Shown one piece after another: positions 6,205 to 15,224 of a stretch of 20,685 nt of DNA. Within the stretch, counting starts at the first letter, position 1, and each line of letters starts with the position of its first letter. The notes beneath the pieces were generated by a model that was not told where the DNA came from, ran no database searches, and saw only the letters and a program-made list of their open reading frames with translations. Origin of the DNA: an uncultured Ruminococcus sp. GTDB lineage: Bacteria > Bacillota > Clostridia > Oscillospirales > Acutalibacteraceae. The stretch lies in NCBI GenBank assembly GCA_902772795.1, contig CACYBZ010000389.1:1-20685 (forward strand), in the 5' to 3' direction. Made by a program: the position numbers and the translations under genes.

Positions 6205-6885
6205 CTATTCTTCCCGGTCGGCAAAAAACAGATTCATACTTTTTCTGATATTGGTAAAACAACAGATGTATCTTTGTCTGTCGTCCTGGTTATCATTTCT
6301 GATATAGTTAAACAACGGATAGCGGATAATCTCCATTTTTCTCGCAGACTTGTCGTGATGTTTCTTCATTTCAAAAAGAATACAGGCATTTTCATCAACA
6401 GGAATATTATCCTGATAATGTTCCAGATGGGTTTCATAGACCTCCAGTTCTTCATCTGTAAAAGGAAAGTCCTGCTCATCTTTCGGAAAATATCCTTCCT
6501 CATCAAGTAAACACAATATTTCTTCCTCGTTTCCGCAAAAAATCCGGATATCACGGTTACATCTTTCCATAACTTCGCAAAGATACAGCCTGCCGTCATA
6601 ACGGTAGCAACACAAGTCCGGTAAATACGGATTACTTGTTCTTATACTGACAAAACCCTTTGCCCCACCGATAGCATGAATTATTGCGGAAACTTCCTGT
6701 ATCACAACAAAACCGTTATGGTCATTGATAATCATTTCCTTTTGGAATAAACTGTTGACAATTCCCGCAACTTCGTTACTGCCAATATGTTCTGCGTCAA
6801 GTCTTATTCCTGTCACAAAAGTATAACCTTTTGCTTTAAGCAATACTTTCAGCTCTTTCTGGGTGAATAGATAGTGGTGATTCAA
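6205..6885 (-). CDS. unrecognised soluble protein of the T7SS core (possible EspG/EsaE-like chaperone)
   Basis: I do not recognise this 226-residue protein. It has no signal peptide or membrane span and is mixed alpha/beta with an acidic C-terminal half (residues roughly 115-165 are rich in E/D). The N-terminal part (FTQKELKVLLKAKG, then a GIVNSLFQKEMI segment) resembles a small winged-helix-like unit or the start of an EspG-type fold. The start is decided by the ribosome binding site: the frame reaches GTG 6894, but AAGGAG abuts that codon, whereas TTG 6885 is 8 bases after it and overlaps the regulator's stop (TTGA). Position between EssC/LytTR and EsaB suggests a machine-linked job such as a substrate chaperone. 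That is a guess from place and solubility. Confidence 0.75.
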   Translation of the reverse strand: MNHHYLFTQKELKVLLKAKGYTFVTGIRLDAEHIGSNEVAGIVNSLFQKEMIINDHNGFVVIQEVSAIIHAIGGAKGFVSIRTSNPYLPDLCCYRYDGRLYLCEVMERCNRDIRIFCGNEEEILCLLDEEGYFPKDEQDFPFTDEELEVYETHLEHYQDNIPVDENACILFEMKKHHDKSARKMEIIRYPLFNYIRNDNQDDRQRYICCFTNIRKSMNLFFADREE

Positions 6886-7601
6886 TGCATACACTCCTTG
6901 ACACTACTACGATACGTTCTGGATAAAGGAATTTCATAACCGTTTTCCAACAGGATAATACTGCGGGAAAAAATAACTTTGTCAATATATCTTTTCGACA
7001 CAATAAAACTTCTGTGACAGCGAATAAAACTGTCTCCTTGCAACTGCTTCTCCAGATTATCCAACGTGTCATACAAAGAATATTCTTTACTACCTGTGTT
7101 GACAAAAATTTTTTTACTCCTTGATTCAAAAAAAACAATCTGCTGGTAGGGAATAAGCTGTCTGCCGTCACGATTATCAATAACAAAATTATCGGTTCCG
7201 TCTTCCTGCTGATATCTTCTCAGATAGTCGGCAAAACAATCTCTGACCACCTTATCCAGTGTGGCTTTGCTGAACGGTCGTAACAATAGAGAGTTGGCGG
7301 TAATGGACGGTCGGATATATTCCATAGGCGAAAGACTGCTATCCGCCAGAATTATCATACACATGTTCTGATTAAGCGTTCTCGCCTGCTCCGCAAGCGG
7401 TATCCCCCCATTTACCGTTACATCAATACAGGAAATATCAATAATCGGATTCTTCTGCAAAAACTCCCGTATCTTCTGGTATTCCATAAAACTGTAAGTC
7501 TTTAAATCACTTTCTGTCAGTATGGCACTGACGTAATAGCTACATTCTACAATCTGCTTTACTTCTTCCCGCTTTTCTGAAAAAGCCAAAAACGAAATCA
7601 T
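6882..7601 (-). CDS. LytTR-family transcription regulator with degenerate receiver domain
   Basis: The 239-residue protein has a receiver-like N-terminal half (1-125) and a C-terminal LytTR DNA-binding domain (about 148-236; FIRCHRSFIVS at 192-202 is typical). The receiver is unusual: the acidic pair after strand 1 is absent (SEKREE), and the conserved Lys before Pro-Phe is Arg (LLLRPF, R108). D60 is the only candidate phospho-acceptor. Phosphorylation by a normal histidine kinase is therefore doubtful, and no histidine kinase is in the window. Its ATG overlaps the EssC stop (ATGA), with AGGAGG inside the 3' end of EssC. It is thus tied to EssC production and most likely controls T7SS or WXG gene transcription, though targets are unproven. 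Confidence 0.9.
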   Translation of the reverse strand: MISFLAFSEKREEVKQIVECSYYVSAILTESDLKTYSFMEYQKIREFLQKNPIIDISCIDVTVNGGIPLAEQARTLNQNMCMIILADSSLSPMEYIRPSITANSLLLRPFSKATLDKVVRDCFADYLRRYQQEDGTDNFVIDNRDGRQLIPYQQIVFFESRSKKIFVNTGSKEYSLYDTLDNLEKQLQGDSFIRCHRSFIVSKRYIDKVIFSRSIILLENGYEIPLSRTYRSSVKECMH

Positions 7602-10600
7602 GACGTTTTTCCTCCTAAAAGCGGAATCACAATACTTTTCGCCATATCTTCATCTTCATATTCAGGAGTCAGCCCTATTCCTTTTTTGGTTACCTTGCTT
7701 ATCTGTTTATAGTGTATATTCTGAAAATTGTAAATCCGTTGCTGTTGTACATTTCCACCAAGATGTACACCACGTTTATAACTGATATACTGCCGGTAAG
7801 CCTTATATGACGACATCATCGCATAGTTATCTGTATCCGTACAGCCGAAAAAGTAAATGTTATGTAATGACCCCTTTTCAAGAATATTTTCAAAAAAGCC
7901 ACTCATATTTCCTACACCGTCTGACGGGTGATAGACAGATTTGACAAAAGCATCAATATCTCCCAGAAAAATAAAAATGGGATGACATTCTGTCATCTTC
8001 TCATAAATTTCAAATTCACTCATTCCTTCTGCTTCATATTCCTTTTTCAGTTTGTTACGTCTGATAAATTCCGGAGTAAGTTCTTTGAAATAGGCAAAAA
8101 TCTCACTGTCACTCTGGAGATAGGAAAATTTCAGACTTTCCGCTGTCCCTTTCAGCTCATCGCCCTCATTTTCAATAACAACAACGGTTGACGGTTTTGC
8201 CTTTGCCACTGTCATAATCAGTTTCAGTAAATTTGTCTTTCCTGTCCTTCGTTTGCCGGAAATGGTATAACAATAGATGTATTGCAGACGGATACTGTAA
8301 ACTGAAGCACTTTCGGCATCGTAGGCAAAAGGAATACAACAGGGAATATTTACCATTTTCTGATATTCTTCCAGCTGTGAAAACTCACTGAACACGGGAT
8401 TTTCGGGGATAAACGGAATCGGTTTTGCCGTCTTCCCTTTCCATACCGCTTTCATACAGGTACAGATGTTCTTGATTTGCTGATTCCTCTGGTAATCATC
8501 GTCTGCCTTTAAAGACAATGCTGTCTGAAATTCCAGTATTCTGCCATCAATTACCGCAATACCTCTTCCCTTTACCCCTGTTTCGGGCATGACGGGAATT
8601 TTCGATACCCGCAACAATTCCATATACTTGAATTTATCACTCATTTCCAGACTGATGACTGTACGGATATTATCACCGATTCTGTTCTGAATTTCCGCCA
8701 TACCAAAACCCGCTGACGAAAATACCAGATAAATACCATAACTGATACCTTCTCTTGACAAATAGATGAGGATATCTTCATAAGCGTTTGCTGTCTTTTC
8801 CTTGAACCCTGCAAAATTATCTATCACAATGAAAACGGACGGCAATACCATACCATGTACTTTCACATACTGACTGTAACTGCCCCCATGAAACAGTTTT
8901 TTTCTTTCATTAACCATCGTCTTTATCATGTTGAACAGTTTGTCAATTTTATCCATATCGTTCTCTTTGAGTACTCCTCCACAATGGGGCAAACACTCAA
9001 ACACCGACAACATTCCTCCGCTGAAATCCATGACGTAAAAATGAAGATAATCCGGAGAATAACGGTTCGCCAGCGAAAAAATCAATGTCTGTAAAAAAGT
9101 ACTTTTTCCGCTTACCACCGAACCGCATACGACTGTATGACCTCCTTCTACAAAATCAACTTTCATCGCAAGCTGTGTCTGATTCTGCGGGTCATCGTAC
9201 ATGCCGATGATGGTTTCCAATTCCCATTTTTCAGGATTATGCCACATCTCACCGTCAAATAACGGCTGATATTCCTCTATTTCTTCCAAAGGAATTTCTG
9301 TTTTCAGTAACGGTGTCCACAGTTCCGACTTTTTGGTATAGCCGTTCTTTCGGGCAAAATCACTGATGTATTCTACTACCGCTTCCAGCTGTGTTTTCTC
9401 TTTGGTTTCGGGTAACTTGATTTTCCTGACAGATGCATAAGCGATAATGTCTTTCACCGTTTTCTCAATATCACGGACTTCTTTCGGCACTAAACCGATA
9501 AATGTTTCCATCGTGTGAATTTCTGAACTGCTGAATCCTATATTATAATTGGCTTCCCTTGCTTTCTGAATCATTTGACAAGGCAGTGTGTTTTCATCGC
9601 CTTGTTTCTCCACAGAAACGACTGTATTCATCACACATTCCACAAGAAACTTATACCAATGGAATTTCTCTGCTTCTTTGCGTTTCATTTTCGTATGGCT
9701 TCCCACCACCGCTGTCTTACCTGTAGGCAAAATCATCGTAGCTGTTTCGTTCGTGCGGATATCTGCCTTTTCTTCATACACAGCACCGCTCCAGCCTGAC
9801 TGAAAAAGTTCGTATATTTCATCGTTACCTACCTGTAAGTAACATCTTCCGGCCTGAGTAATATATGCTGCATCGGGTTTATGTAACATATCGTTACTGT
9901 CTTGCCTGTCCTGCACTCTAAGACACATACGGAATTTGGCATTCGACCATATATTATCATCGACTGTACCGCTCGGTTTCTGCGTTGCCAGAATCAGATG
10001 TACCCCTAAACTTCTGCCTACCTGTGCTACACTTATCAATTCCATCATGAATTCTTTTTTCTCTCTTTTAAGTTCCGCAAATTCATCTATGATAATCAGC
10101 AGGTGAGGTATGGGTTCACTTGCCTCTCCGCTTTTATATAACTTTGTGTAATCATCTATCTTATTGACACCGTATTCACTGAACATTCTCTGACGGCGTA
10201 AATTTTCACTTTTAATGGAAATCATTGCTCTTTCCACCTGATTCCCAGAAAGATTGGAAATCTGTCCCGCTATATGAGGCAAGTCCGAAAACAGATTCGC
10301 CATACCTCCCCCTTTGAAATCAATAATGAAAAAAGCAACATCTTCAGGACTGTAATTAATCGCCAGAGATAAAATAAACGTCTGCATCAGTTCACTTTTT
10401 CCTGAACCTGTCGTTCCTGCCACAAGCCCGTGAGGTCCGTGGTATTTTTCATTGATATCCAGATAGCAGTCTGCACCTCCTGCTTTTTTCCCCACAAGTG
10501 CTTTCATGGAAAGATATGTTCTGTTTTTCAGCCATCTTTCTCTGATATTGAGCTGGTCTAAAGTGTGAATACCATACATTTCAAAAAAATCCAGTGAGGA

Positions 10601-12559
10601 TACAATCGCATTGTTGTCCTGCATCTCTTTGACAGTGATATTCGCCAAAGTCTTGGAAAAATGCATCAGACTGTCATAGGAAACTCTGTCAAAATTAATG
10701 TTGGTATAATTTTCACTATTGTTGTACACATTGTAATATCCGCAGAAACTCTGGTCATTCTGAATGATATTTTCACATACGTTCGGCAGATTGTAATAGT
10801 AATCTGTAAAAATAAAGGTGGTAAGACCAAACCGGTGAGCTGTATCAAAAACATAACGACTTAAAATTTCGCCGTTAAGCATATCGGCATCTGATACAAA
10901 CAACATATAATGCGGAAGAATTCGCTTGTGCTGACAGGAGTCCGACAAACTTTCGCTTCTGTTACGCATGATATTGGCAATTTCAAAAAAGACATCTGCC
11001 GTTTCCTGTCTGTTCGTGGCAAAATACCGCATACTTTTATTCTCTGACCAGACATGCGGCAGCCATTTGATATATTTCCACTGGTCTTTATTGACAAGCT
11101 TTTTCTCATCATAACAAAAAACAATTTTTACATCAGTATAACAATTCATGGCTGAAATCTGTGCAATAATCGTATTGACAATGTCATAAACACCCTTTTT
11201 ATTTTTTCCCCCCGCAATACCATAAATGTTCTTCTGTGCAAAATCAACGCCTACGGGAACTTCACGTAATATTCTGAAATTTTCATAAAGCATCTGCGGT
11301 TTGTCTTTCAGCGAATCGTATGTCATCGAAAATTTTTCTGTCGGAATAACAATATCTGTCTGAAAATCAATGTCACCCGTACCAAGACGGCAAAAAAGAA
11401 AATCACTGTGAGAATAGTTTTTACTCCAGAGTTCCGAAAAACGGCTGTCGTAAAGACAACATTCTTCCGCAGAAGGATAAAGCTGATACAACGCATTTCG
11501 ATTGGCAGTATATATCTCCTTAATATATTCCGACATCTGCAAAAGATAATTTCCGTAAGTATTAAAACGCTGGTTTTCCTCTTCCATTTCCTGTCTTTTT
11601 GTTTCACGCAGATTGATGAATGCCCACATCGCCCCGAAAACCGCTGAACCTACCGCAGTAATAATTCCTGTATACATAAAAGCACTGTGTGCATAACCAC
11701 TTCGTGCTGAAGAAAATATGGCAATTCCTGTACCTAACATCATAGGAAGTGCCATCGTAAACGATGGTCCTATCGTACTTAACAAGGAACGTTTCTTTGT
11801 AAATTTCGGTGCGGAAGGCGGTTCAATAACAATTTTTTCCTGGATTATTCTGGGAATGATTCTTGGCGAACGATTAAAACATACCTCAGTATGTCCGCTT
11901 AACGACATTACCTGTTTCGTTATACCATTATCTGTATGGTATTGCTTCAGATTATCCGACACACAGTAATTGCCTGCCATGGAACTGACAGAAATAAGGT
12001 ATTCAAAAAATCCTATTCTTAACCCGAAGATTTCTATTATGTCACCAAATTGCAATTCCCTTTTTTGGTTTACTCTCCTGAAATTCACAAAAACACCGTT
12101 GGAACTGTAATCCTCAATAAAAAAGTGCCTGCCTTCCCTGACAATGGCACAATGCCTTTTGGAAACAAGTCTTAAAAAAGTATAACATATGTCGTTGCTT
12201 GTATCCTTTCCTATCGTGATGCAACTATGATTACCAAACAAATACTTTTCCGCAGAAAGCAGTGAAAGTGTTTTGCTGATGGGAATAATGGAAAGTCTGT
12301 CCCCTTTGGCTGTGCTGACCTTGACAATATCATTATCTGTCAACAATACTGCTTTCCTGCCGTATTCATGCCCGCTATCTATGGTGTATTCTTCTGACGA
12401 ACGGATATACCATTGATGATTAATAACTTCAAACCACAGATAAAAACTCTTTTTTACTTCAAACCGGTGTCTGTCAATATAAATACTATAATCTGTATTG
12501 TCTGTATTAGGTAAAATAATTTCTTTGAATATACCGCTCTGGTAAATCATAACTATCAT
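7598..12559 (-). CDS. essC: EssC-type T7SS ATPase (FHA-FHA-TM-TM-FtsK/SpoIIIE x3)
   Basis: The 1653-residue membrane ATPase drives T7 export. Residues 1-95 form a diverged first FHA-like domain and about 106-186 a second (ITIGKD, SKRHC, NGVFVN). Two membrane spans lie at about 266-285 and 293-315. Three ATPase modules follow. D1 has a full Walker A GTTGSGKS (715-722) and Walker B LLIIIDEF (D825-E826). D2 has GSVVSGKS (1146-1153), but its Walker B ends Asp-Asn (D1247-N1248). D3 has GKRRTGKT (1435-1442) and FIFLGDID (D1534), without Asp-Glu. Only D1 looks fully catalytic, as in many EssC proteins. The length is slightly above the usual roughly 1480. It starts at ATG 12559 with a weak ribosome site, and a TAG closes the frame upstream. 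It overlaps the LytTR gene by ATGA. Confidence 0.97.
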   Translation of the reverse strand: MIVMIYQSGIFKEIILPNTDNTDYSIYIDRHRFEVKKSFYLWFEVINHQWYIRSSEEYTIDSGHEYGRKAVLLTDNDIVKVSTAKGDRLSIIPISKTLSLLSAEKYLFGNHSCITIGKDTSNDICYTFLRLVSKRHCAIVREGRHFFIEDYSSNGVFVNFRRVNQKRELQFGDIIEIFGLRIGFFEYLISVSSMAGNYCVSDNLKQYHTDNGITKQVMSLSGHTEVCFNRSPRIIPRIIQEKIVIEPPSAPKFTKKRSLLSTIGPSFTMALPMMLGTGIAIFSSARSGYAHSAFMYTGIITAVGSAVFGAMWAFINLRETKRQEMEEENQRFNTYGNYLLQMSEYIKEIYTANRNALYQLYPSAEECCLYDSRFSELWSKNYSHSDFLFCRLGTGDIDFQTDIVIPTEKFSMTYDSLKDKPQMLYENFRILREVPVGVDFAQKNIYGIAGGKNKKGVYDIVNTIIAQISAMNCYTDVKIVFCYDEKKLVNKDQWKYIKWLPHVWSENKSMRYFATNRQETADVFFEIANIMRNRSESLSDSCQHKRILPHYMLFVSDADMLNGEILSRYVFDTAHRFGLTTFIFTDYYYNLPNVCENIIQNDQSFCGYYNVYNNSENYTNINFDRVSYDSLMHFSKTLANITVKEMQDNNAIVSSLDFFEMYGIHTLDQLNIRERWLKNRTYLSMKALVGKKAGGADCYLDINEKYHGPHGLVAGTTGSGKSELMQTFILSLAINYSPEDVAFFIIDFKGGGMANLFSDLPHIAGQISNLSGNQVERAMISIKSENLRRQRMFSEYGVNKIDDYTKLYKSGEASEPIPHLLIIIDEFAELKREKKEFMMELISVAQVGRSLGVHLILATQKPSGTVDDNIWSNAKFRMCLRVQDRQDSNDMLHKPDAAYITQAGRCYLQVGNDEIYELFQSGWSGAVYEEKADIRTNETATMILPTGKTAVVGSHTKMKRKEAEKFHWYKFLVECVMNTVVSVEKQGDENTLPCQMIQKAREANYNIGFSSSEIHTMETFIGLVPKEVRDIEKTVKDIIAYASVRKIKLPETKEKTQLEAVVEYISDFARKNGYTKKSELWTPLLKTEIPLEEIEEYQPLFDGEMWHNPEKWELETIIGMYDDPQNQTQLAMKVDFVEGGHTVVCGSVVSGKSTFLQTLIFSLANRYSPDYLHFYVMDFSGGMLSVFECLPHCGGVLKENDMDKIDKLFNMIKTMVNERKKLFHGGSYSQYVKVHGMVLPSVFIVIDNFAGFKEKTANAYEDILIYLSREGISYGIYLVFSSAGFGMAEIQNRIGDNIRTVISLEMSDKFKYMELLRVSKIPVMPETGVKGRGIAVIDGRILEFQTALSLKADDDYQRNQQIKNICTCMKAVWKGKTAKPIPFIPENPVFSEFSQLEEYQKMVNIPCCIPFAYDAESASVYSIRLQYIYCYTISGKRRTGKTNLLKLIMTVAKAKPSTVVVIENEGDELKGTAESLKFSYLQSDSEIFAYFKELTPEFIRRNKLKKEYEAEGMSEFEIYEKMTECHPIFIFLGDIDAFVKSVYHPSDGVGNMSGFFENILEKGSLHNIYFFGCTDTDNYAMMSSYKAYRQYISYKRGVHLGGNVQQQRIYNFQNIHYKQISKVTKKGIGLTPEYEDEDMAKSIVIPLLGGKTS

Positions 12560-12632
12560 ATTGTCTAACCCGTTTCCCTAACCAAATTCTTTCTTAATCA
12601 GAATGTTCTCCTGATAACTGCTGACTTCGCTA

Positions 12633-13175
12633 TCACATCAAAGCCATATCATAGTAAAATAATACCACTTTGAACTTTGTTGACCCTATCTTAATTCTAT
12701 CGCCTGTTTTCAGCTGAATTCTGCACATATTCCCGATATAATACTTTTTGAACAACCCTCTTCTTACCACTGTACCATTAGCGGAACCTGTATCTGCCAG
12801 AAAAACATCAAATCCCTCAGCGTAGATACAACAATGCTTTTTGGATACCAATACTTCGTTAATATAAATATTACTGTTGTTCTTATCCCTGCCTATCACA
12901 ATTTGTCTTTTCGGGTCAAAGACAAATTGTGACTTAGGCTTGCAGTTCAGCGTCTTAATAAAAATCATTGTTTTCCGGCTTGTCGGCATTTCCATCGCTT
13001 CATCTGAGTCCAGTGGATTTGTCAACGCATAATTGAGAAAATCTTCTTTAAGAATATTTCCCGCTGACATATAATATTTCGCTCTTTCTTCCTTGCCCCT
13101 GTTGTACAACACTACACTGATAACAGAAACCACCACTGCCACTACAACAAATATAATAAATACAATCGTTTCCAT
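12633..13175 (-). CDS. membrane-anchored FHA-domain protein
   Basis: This short protein begins with a hydrophobic span (METIVFIIFVVVAVVVSVIS) and a cytoplasmic linker, then an FHA domain (residues about 75-175): IVIGRD at 92-97, SKKHC at 111-115 and SANGTVV at 131-137. The phosphothreonine-binding Arg, Ser and Asn are all present, so it should be binding-competent. The frame is open to ATG 13220, which would overlap the previous gene by 38 bases. ATG 13175 (180 residues) lies 7 bases after that gene's TGA and puts the membrane span at the extreme N-terminus, so it is preferred, although no strong ribosome site decides it. It is placed directly before EssC and probably recruits phosphorylated partners to the machine. 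Confidence 0.87.
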   Translation of the reverse strand: METIVFIIFVVVAVVVSVISVVLYNRGKEERAKYYMSAGNILKEDFLNYALTNPLDSDEAMEMPTSRKTMIFIKTLNCKPKSQFVFDPKRQIVIGRDKNNSNIYINEVLVSKKHCCIYAEGFDVFLADTGSANGTVVRRGLFKKYYIGNMCRIQLKTGDRIKIGSTKFKVVLFYYDMALM

Positions 13176-13182
13176 AATAATA

Positions 13183-14769
13183 TCAGCTTTGCGTTCCATG
13201 TACGGAAATATTACCGCCATTCATTTCAAAAACAACCCAGTAGAAATTCGGATAAACATAACGGCTGTCGGGATTCGTGATGACGACAGGCGACTGTCCC
13301 GGTATTTCCACCGTAACCTTTACGTCTGTGTTCTCAAAATCTCCGTGTACATGATACTCATATTCAAAATCTTCATCTGTATCATAGAATGTCATGATTT
13401 CTCTGTTTGACTCTCTCTGATAATCTGCCACCAAAGTATTCCCTATGTAGAGCGTCGGATTGTCCAGATAAGAATAATGTCCTACTTGTCCTGATGAAGA
13501 GTAAGAACCATTCTCTTTTCCGCAATGGGCGTGTGACGTTACCTGCGTACCATCTGCCCACTCCAGAATAATCCTTATTCCGCCACCTGCCGTCTTTTGC
13601 GAAAGTTCAAAATCCAGCGTCACTTCCTTGGAAGTGCTGTCAATGGTAACATTAACGTATTTTGTGCCGTAATGTTCCGCAGATACTTCAGCAGTATATT
13701 CACCAACATCTGCTTCCACTTCATAACTTCCGTCTGCTGATGAAGTTTCTTCCTTGTATATCGTTCCTTCGTGAACGTCATGCCCTTGTCTTAACTGAAT
13801 TGTCGCACCGGCTACCGTCTGGGAACTTCCCTTGACCTTTACTTTACCGCTCAATTTTATGGTTACCTGACTCGTTGCCTGCTGAACAGGCACAATCCTG
13901 TTATACACGTCTGTTCCCTGTACATTTCCATTTACATCACATTCTATGCACACCGAACATCCGTTACAGATAAAACTAATCACATTTTTATTGATAGTTT
14001 TGTCAAATGCTTTGGAAAAATTATAGGACGGTGCTGAGGCTTTCAGACTGTCAAGCGTAACACCACGTTTGGCTGACGGAACAATCACTTCAATATTGCT
14101 CAGTTTGATTTCACAAGGCGTCGCCTGGGGATTAGGCTTAAAACTGACTTCATCTACAATGTTTTTGTTGGCGTCTGTATCGTAATAGAAAAACTGTGCG
14201 TCAAGCCCCGCATACTTTACCGTGTATATACCACCTGTATAATCTTCCTTTTCCACAGAATATTTTGTGGCATATCCTGCGTAGTTACTCTGTGCAAACA
14301 TTTCCAGCATAACTGTATTGACCGCATTGTGTTCTACAAATTTCTGGTTCTGGTTGACCAACGCTGTTGCCTGCTGTATATCTCCCCCAACTGACGTTCC
14401 TGCATCATTCTGTAACTGAATATACACAGCAAGCGCATTCTTTATTTTTTGGGAGTTTCTGACCTGATTCTGTCCTTCTTTAAGTATACTTATTGCTGTA
14501 CCAATATCATTCTTATTCGTATAATAGATAACTGCTAACTGTAAATATGGTTCTTCCTGCGTCTTGTCTGCATTTTTTGCCTTTTCATAATAGATAATCG
14601 CATTTTCTATATCATTGCTGGCAAGATACTGGCCGGCAGTCTTTATACTTTCCGTATATACCTCCGTATTTGCCTGCTTTGCGTTGAATATCAGCAAAAG
14701 CCCGAGACAAAGAATCAACAGTAACAGCAACGGTATCAGCAAAAAAACAAGCTTCTTTCTGTTACTCAT
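13183..14769 (-). CDS. membrane-anchored TPR protein with carboxypeptidase-regulatory-like and C-terminal beta domains
   Basis: A run of AGGGGGG 8 bases before ATG 14769 fixes the start; the TTG six codons upstream overlaps it and is rejected. The 528-residue protein has one N-terminal span (7-28), so most of it lies outside. Residues about 35-130 form TPR-like helices (YYEKAKNADK). A beta-rich middle (170-300) contains a Cys cluster (CNGCSVCIEC, 268-277). A carboxypeptidase-regulatory-like/prealbumin domain (about 303-390; VAGATIQLRQG, ADGSYEVEADVGEYTAEV) follows. The end (398-528; IILEWADGTQVTSHAHCG) resembles YfaP/DUF2135-type domains, with low certainty. No enzyme motif is visible. It looks like an envelope-side structural or assembly component made together with the kinase and EssC. 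Confidence 0.85.
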   Translation of the reverse strand: MSNRKKLVFLLIPLLLLLILCLGLLLIFNAKQANTEVYTESIKTAGQYLASNDIENAIIYYEKAKNADKTQEEPYLQLAVIYYTNKNDIGTAISILKEGQNQVRNSQKIKNALAVYIQLQNDAGTSVGGDIQQATALVNQNQKFVEHNAVNTVMLEMFAQSNYAGYATKYSVEKEDYTGGIYTVKYAGLDAQFFYYDTDANKNIVDEVSFKPNPQATPCEIKLSNIEVIVPSAKRGVTLDSLKASAPSYNFSKAFDKTINKNVISFICNGCSVCIECDVNGNVQGTDVYNRIVPVQQATSQVTIKLSGKVKVKGSSQTVAGATIQLRQGHDVHEGTIYKEETSSADGSYEVEADVGEYTAEVSAEHYGTKYVNVTIDSTSKEVTLDFELSQKTAGGGIRIILEWADGTQVTSHAHCGKENGSYSSSGQVGHYSYLDNPTLYIGNTLVADYQRESNREIMTFYDTDEDFEYEYHVHGDFENTDVKVTVEIPGQSPVVITNPDSRYVYPNFYWVVFEMNGGNISVHGTQS

Positions 14770-14804
14770 GACAAAATCCCCCCTCAACCTCTATAAACCA
14801 TAAA

Positions 14805-15224
14805 TTATATAACTATCAAAAGCAATATCAGCATAAGAACAATCATAATAAGATTCATGATGACAACTAATCCTAAAAGTACATTCCTGTCGGCAACAAT
14901 GTAAAACTTCTTCGTCTTGTTCAGATATAAATTACCATAATATAACGCTGCTTCGGAATTTCCGTTATCATAGGTCGGGTAAGTATAATAGGGTATCGCA
15001 GATACATTTTCCGTATAAATATCATTATACGACTGTGTAGGAAATACTTCTGTTGGTATCTGTGTCACTGTTTCGGTGTATCTGTCACCATAATAACCGC
15101 TCACTCTGTCACTGTTCTGATTTCCTATTGCATTTTCCTCTTTCCATTGTCTTAAATCCGTACTGCAATACGTACATTTATCTGTGTTATACGGTATATA
15201 ACATTTACATTTAGGACACGTCAT
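14805..15224 (-). CDS. tail-anchored zinc-ribbon protein
   Basis: The 139-residue protein opens with a CxxC...CxxC zinc ribbon (C3, C6, C17, C20) and a further C8. A Tyr/Thr-rich, poorly conserved linker (about 35-105) follows, and one hydrophobic span (115-139) runs to the very C-terminus. The ribbon should face the cytoplasm with the tail in the membrane. The linker holds several Thr in acidic or Tyr settings (YTETVT, YTENVS) that could be kinase targets and FHA ligands, which is speculation. The ATG overlaps the stop of the 37-residue membrane peptide (ATGA). Confidence 0.85.
   Translation of the reverse strand: MTCPKCKCYIPYNTDKCTYCSTDLRQWKEENAIGNQNSDRVSGYYGDRYTETVTQIPTEVFPTQSYNDIYTENVSAIPYYTYPTYDNGNSEAALYYGNLYLNKTKKFYIVADRNVLLGLVVIMNLIMIVLMLILLLIVI

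Noticed and set aside
6836..7186. 116-codon minus-strand frame
   Set aside because: Shadow of the LytTR gene, whose domain match is clear.
13176..13220. ATG 13220 as the start of the membrane FHA protein
   Set aside because: It would overlap the upstream gene by 38 bases, lacks a ribosome site, and puts charged residues before the membrane span; ATG 13175 fits better, though not decisively.
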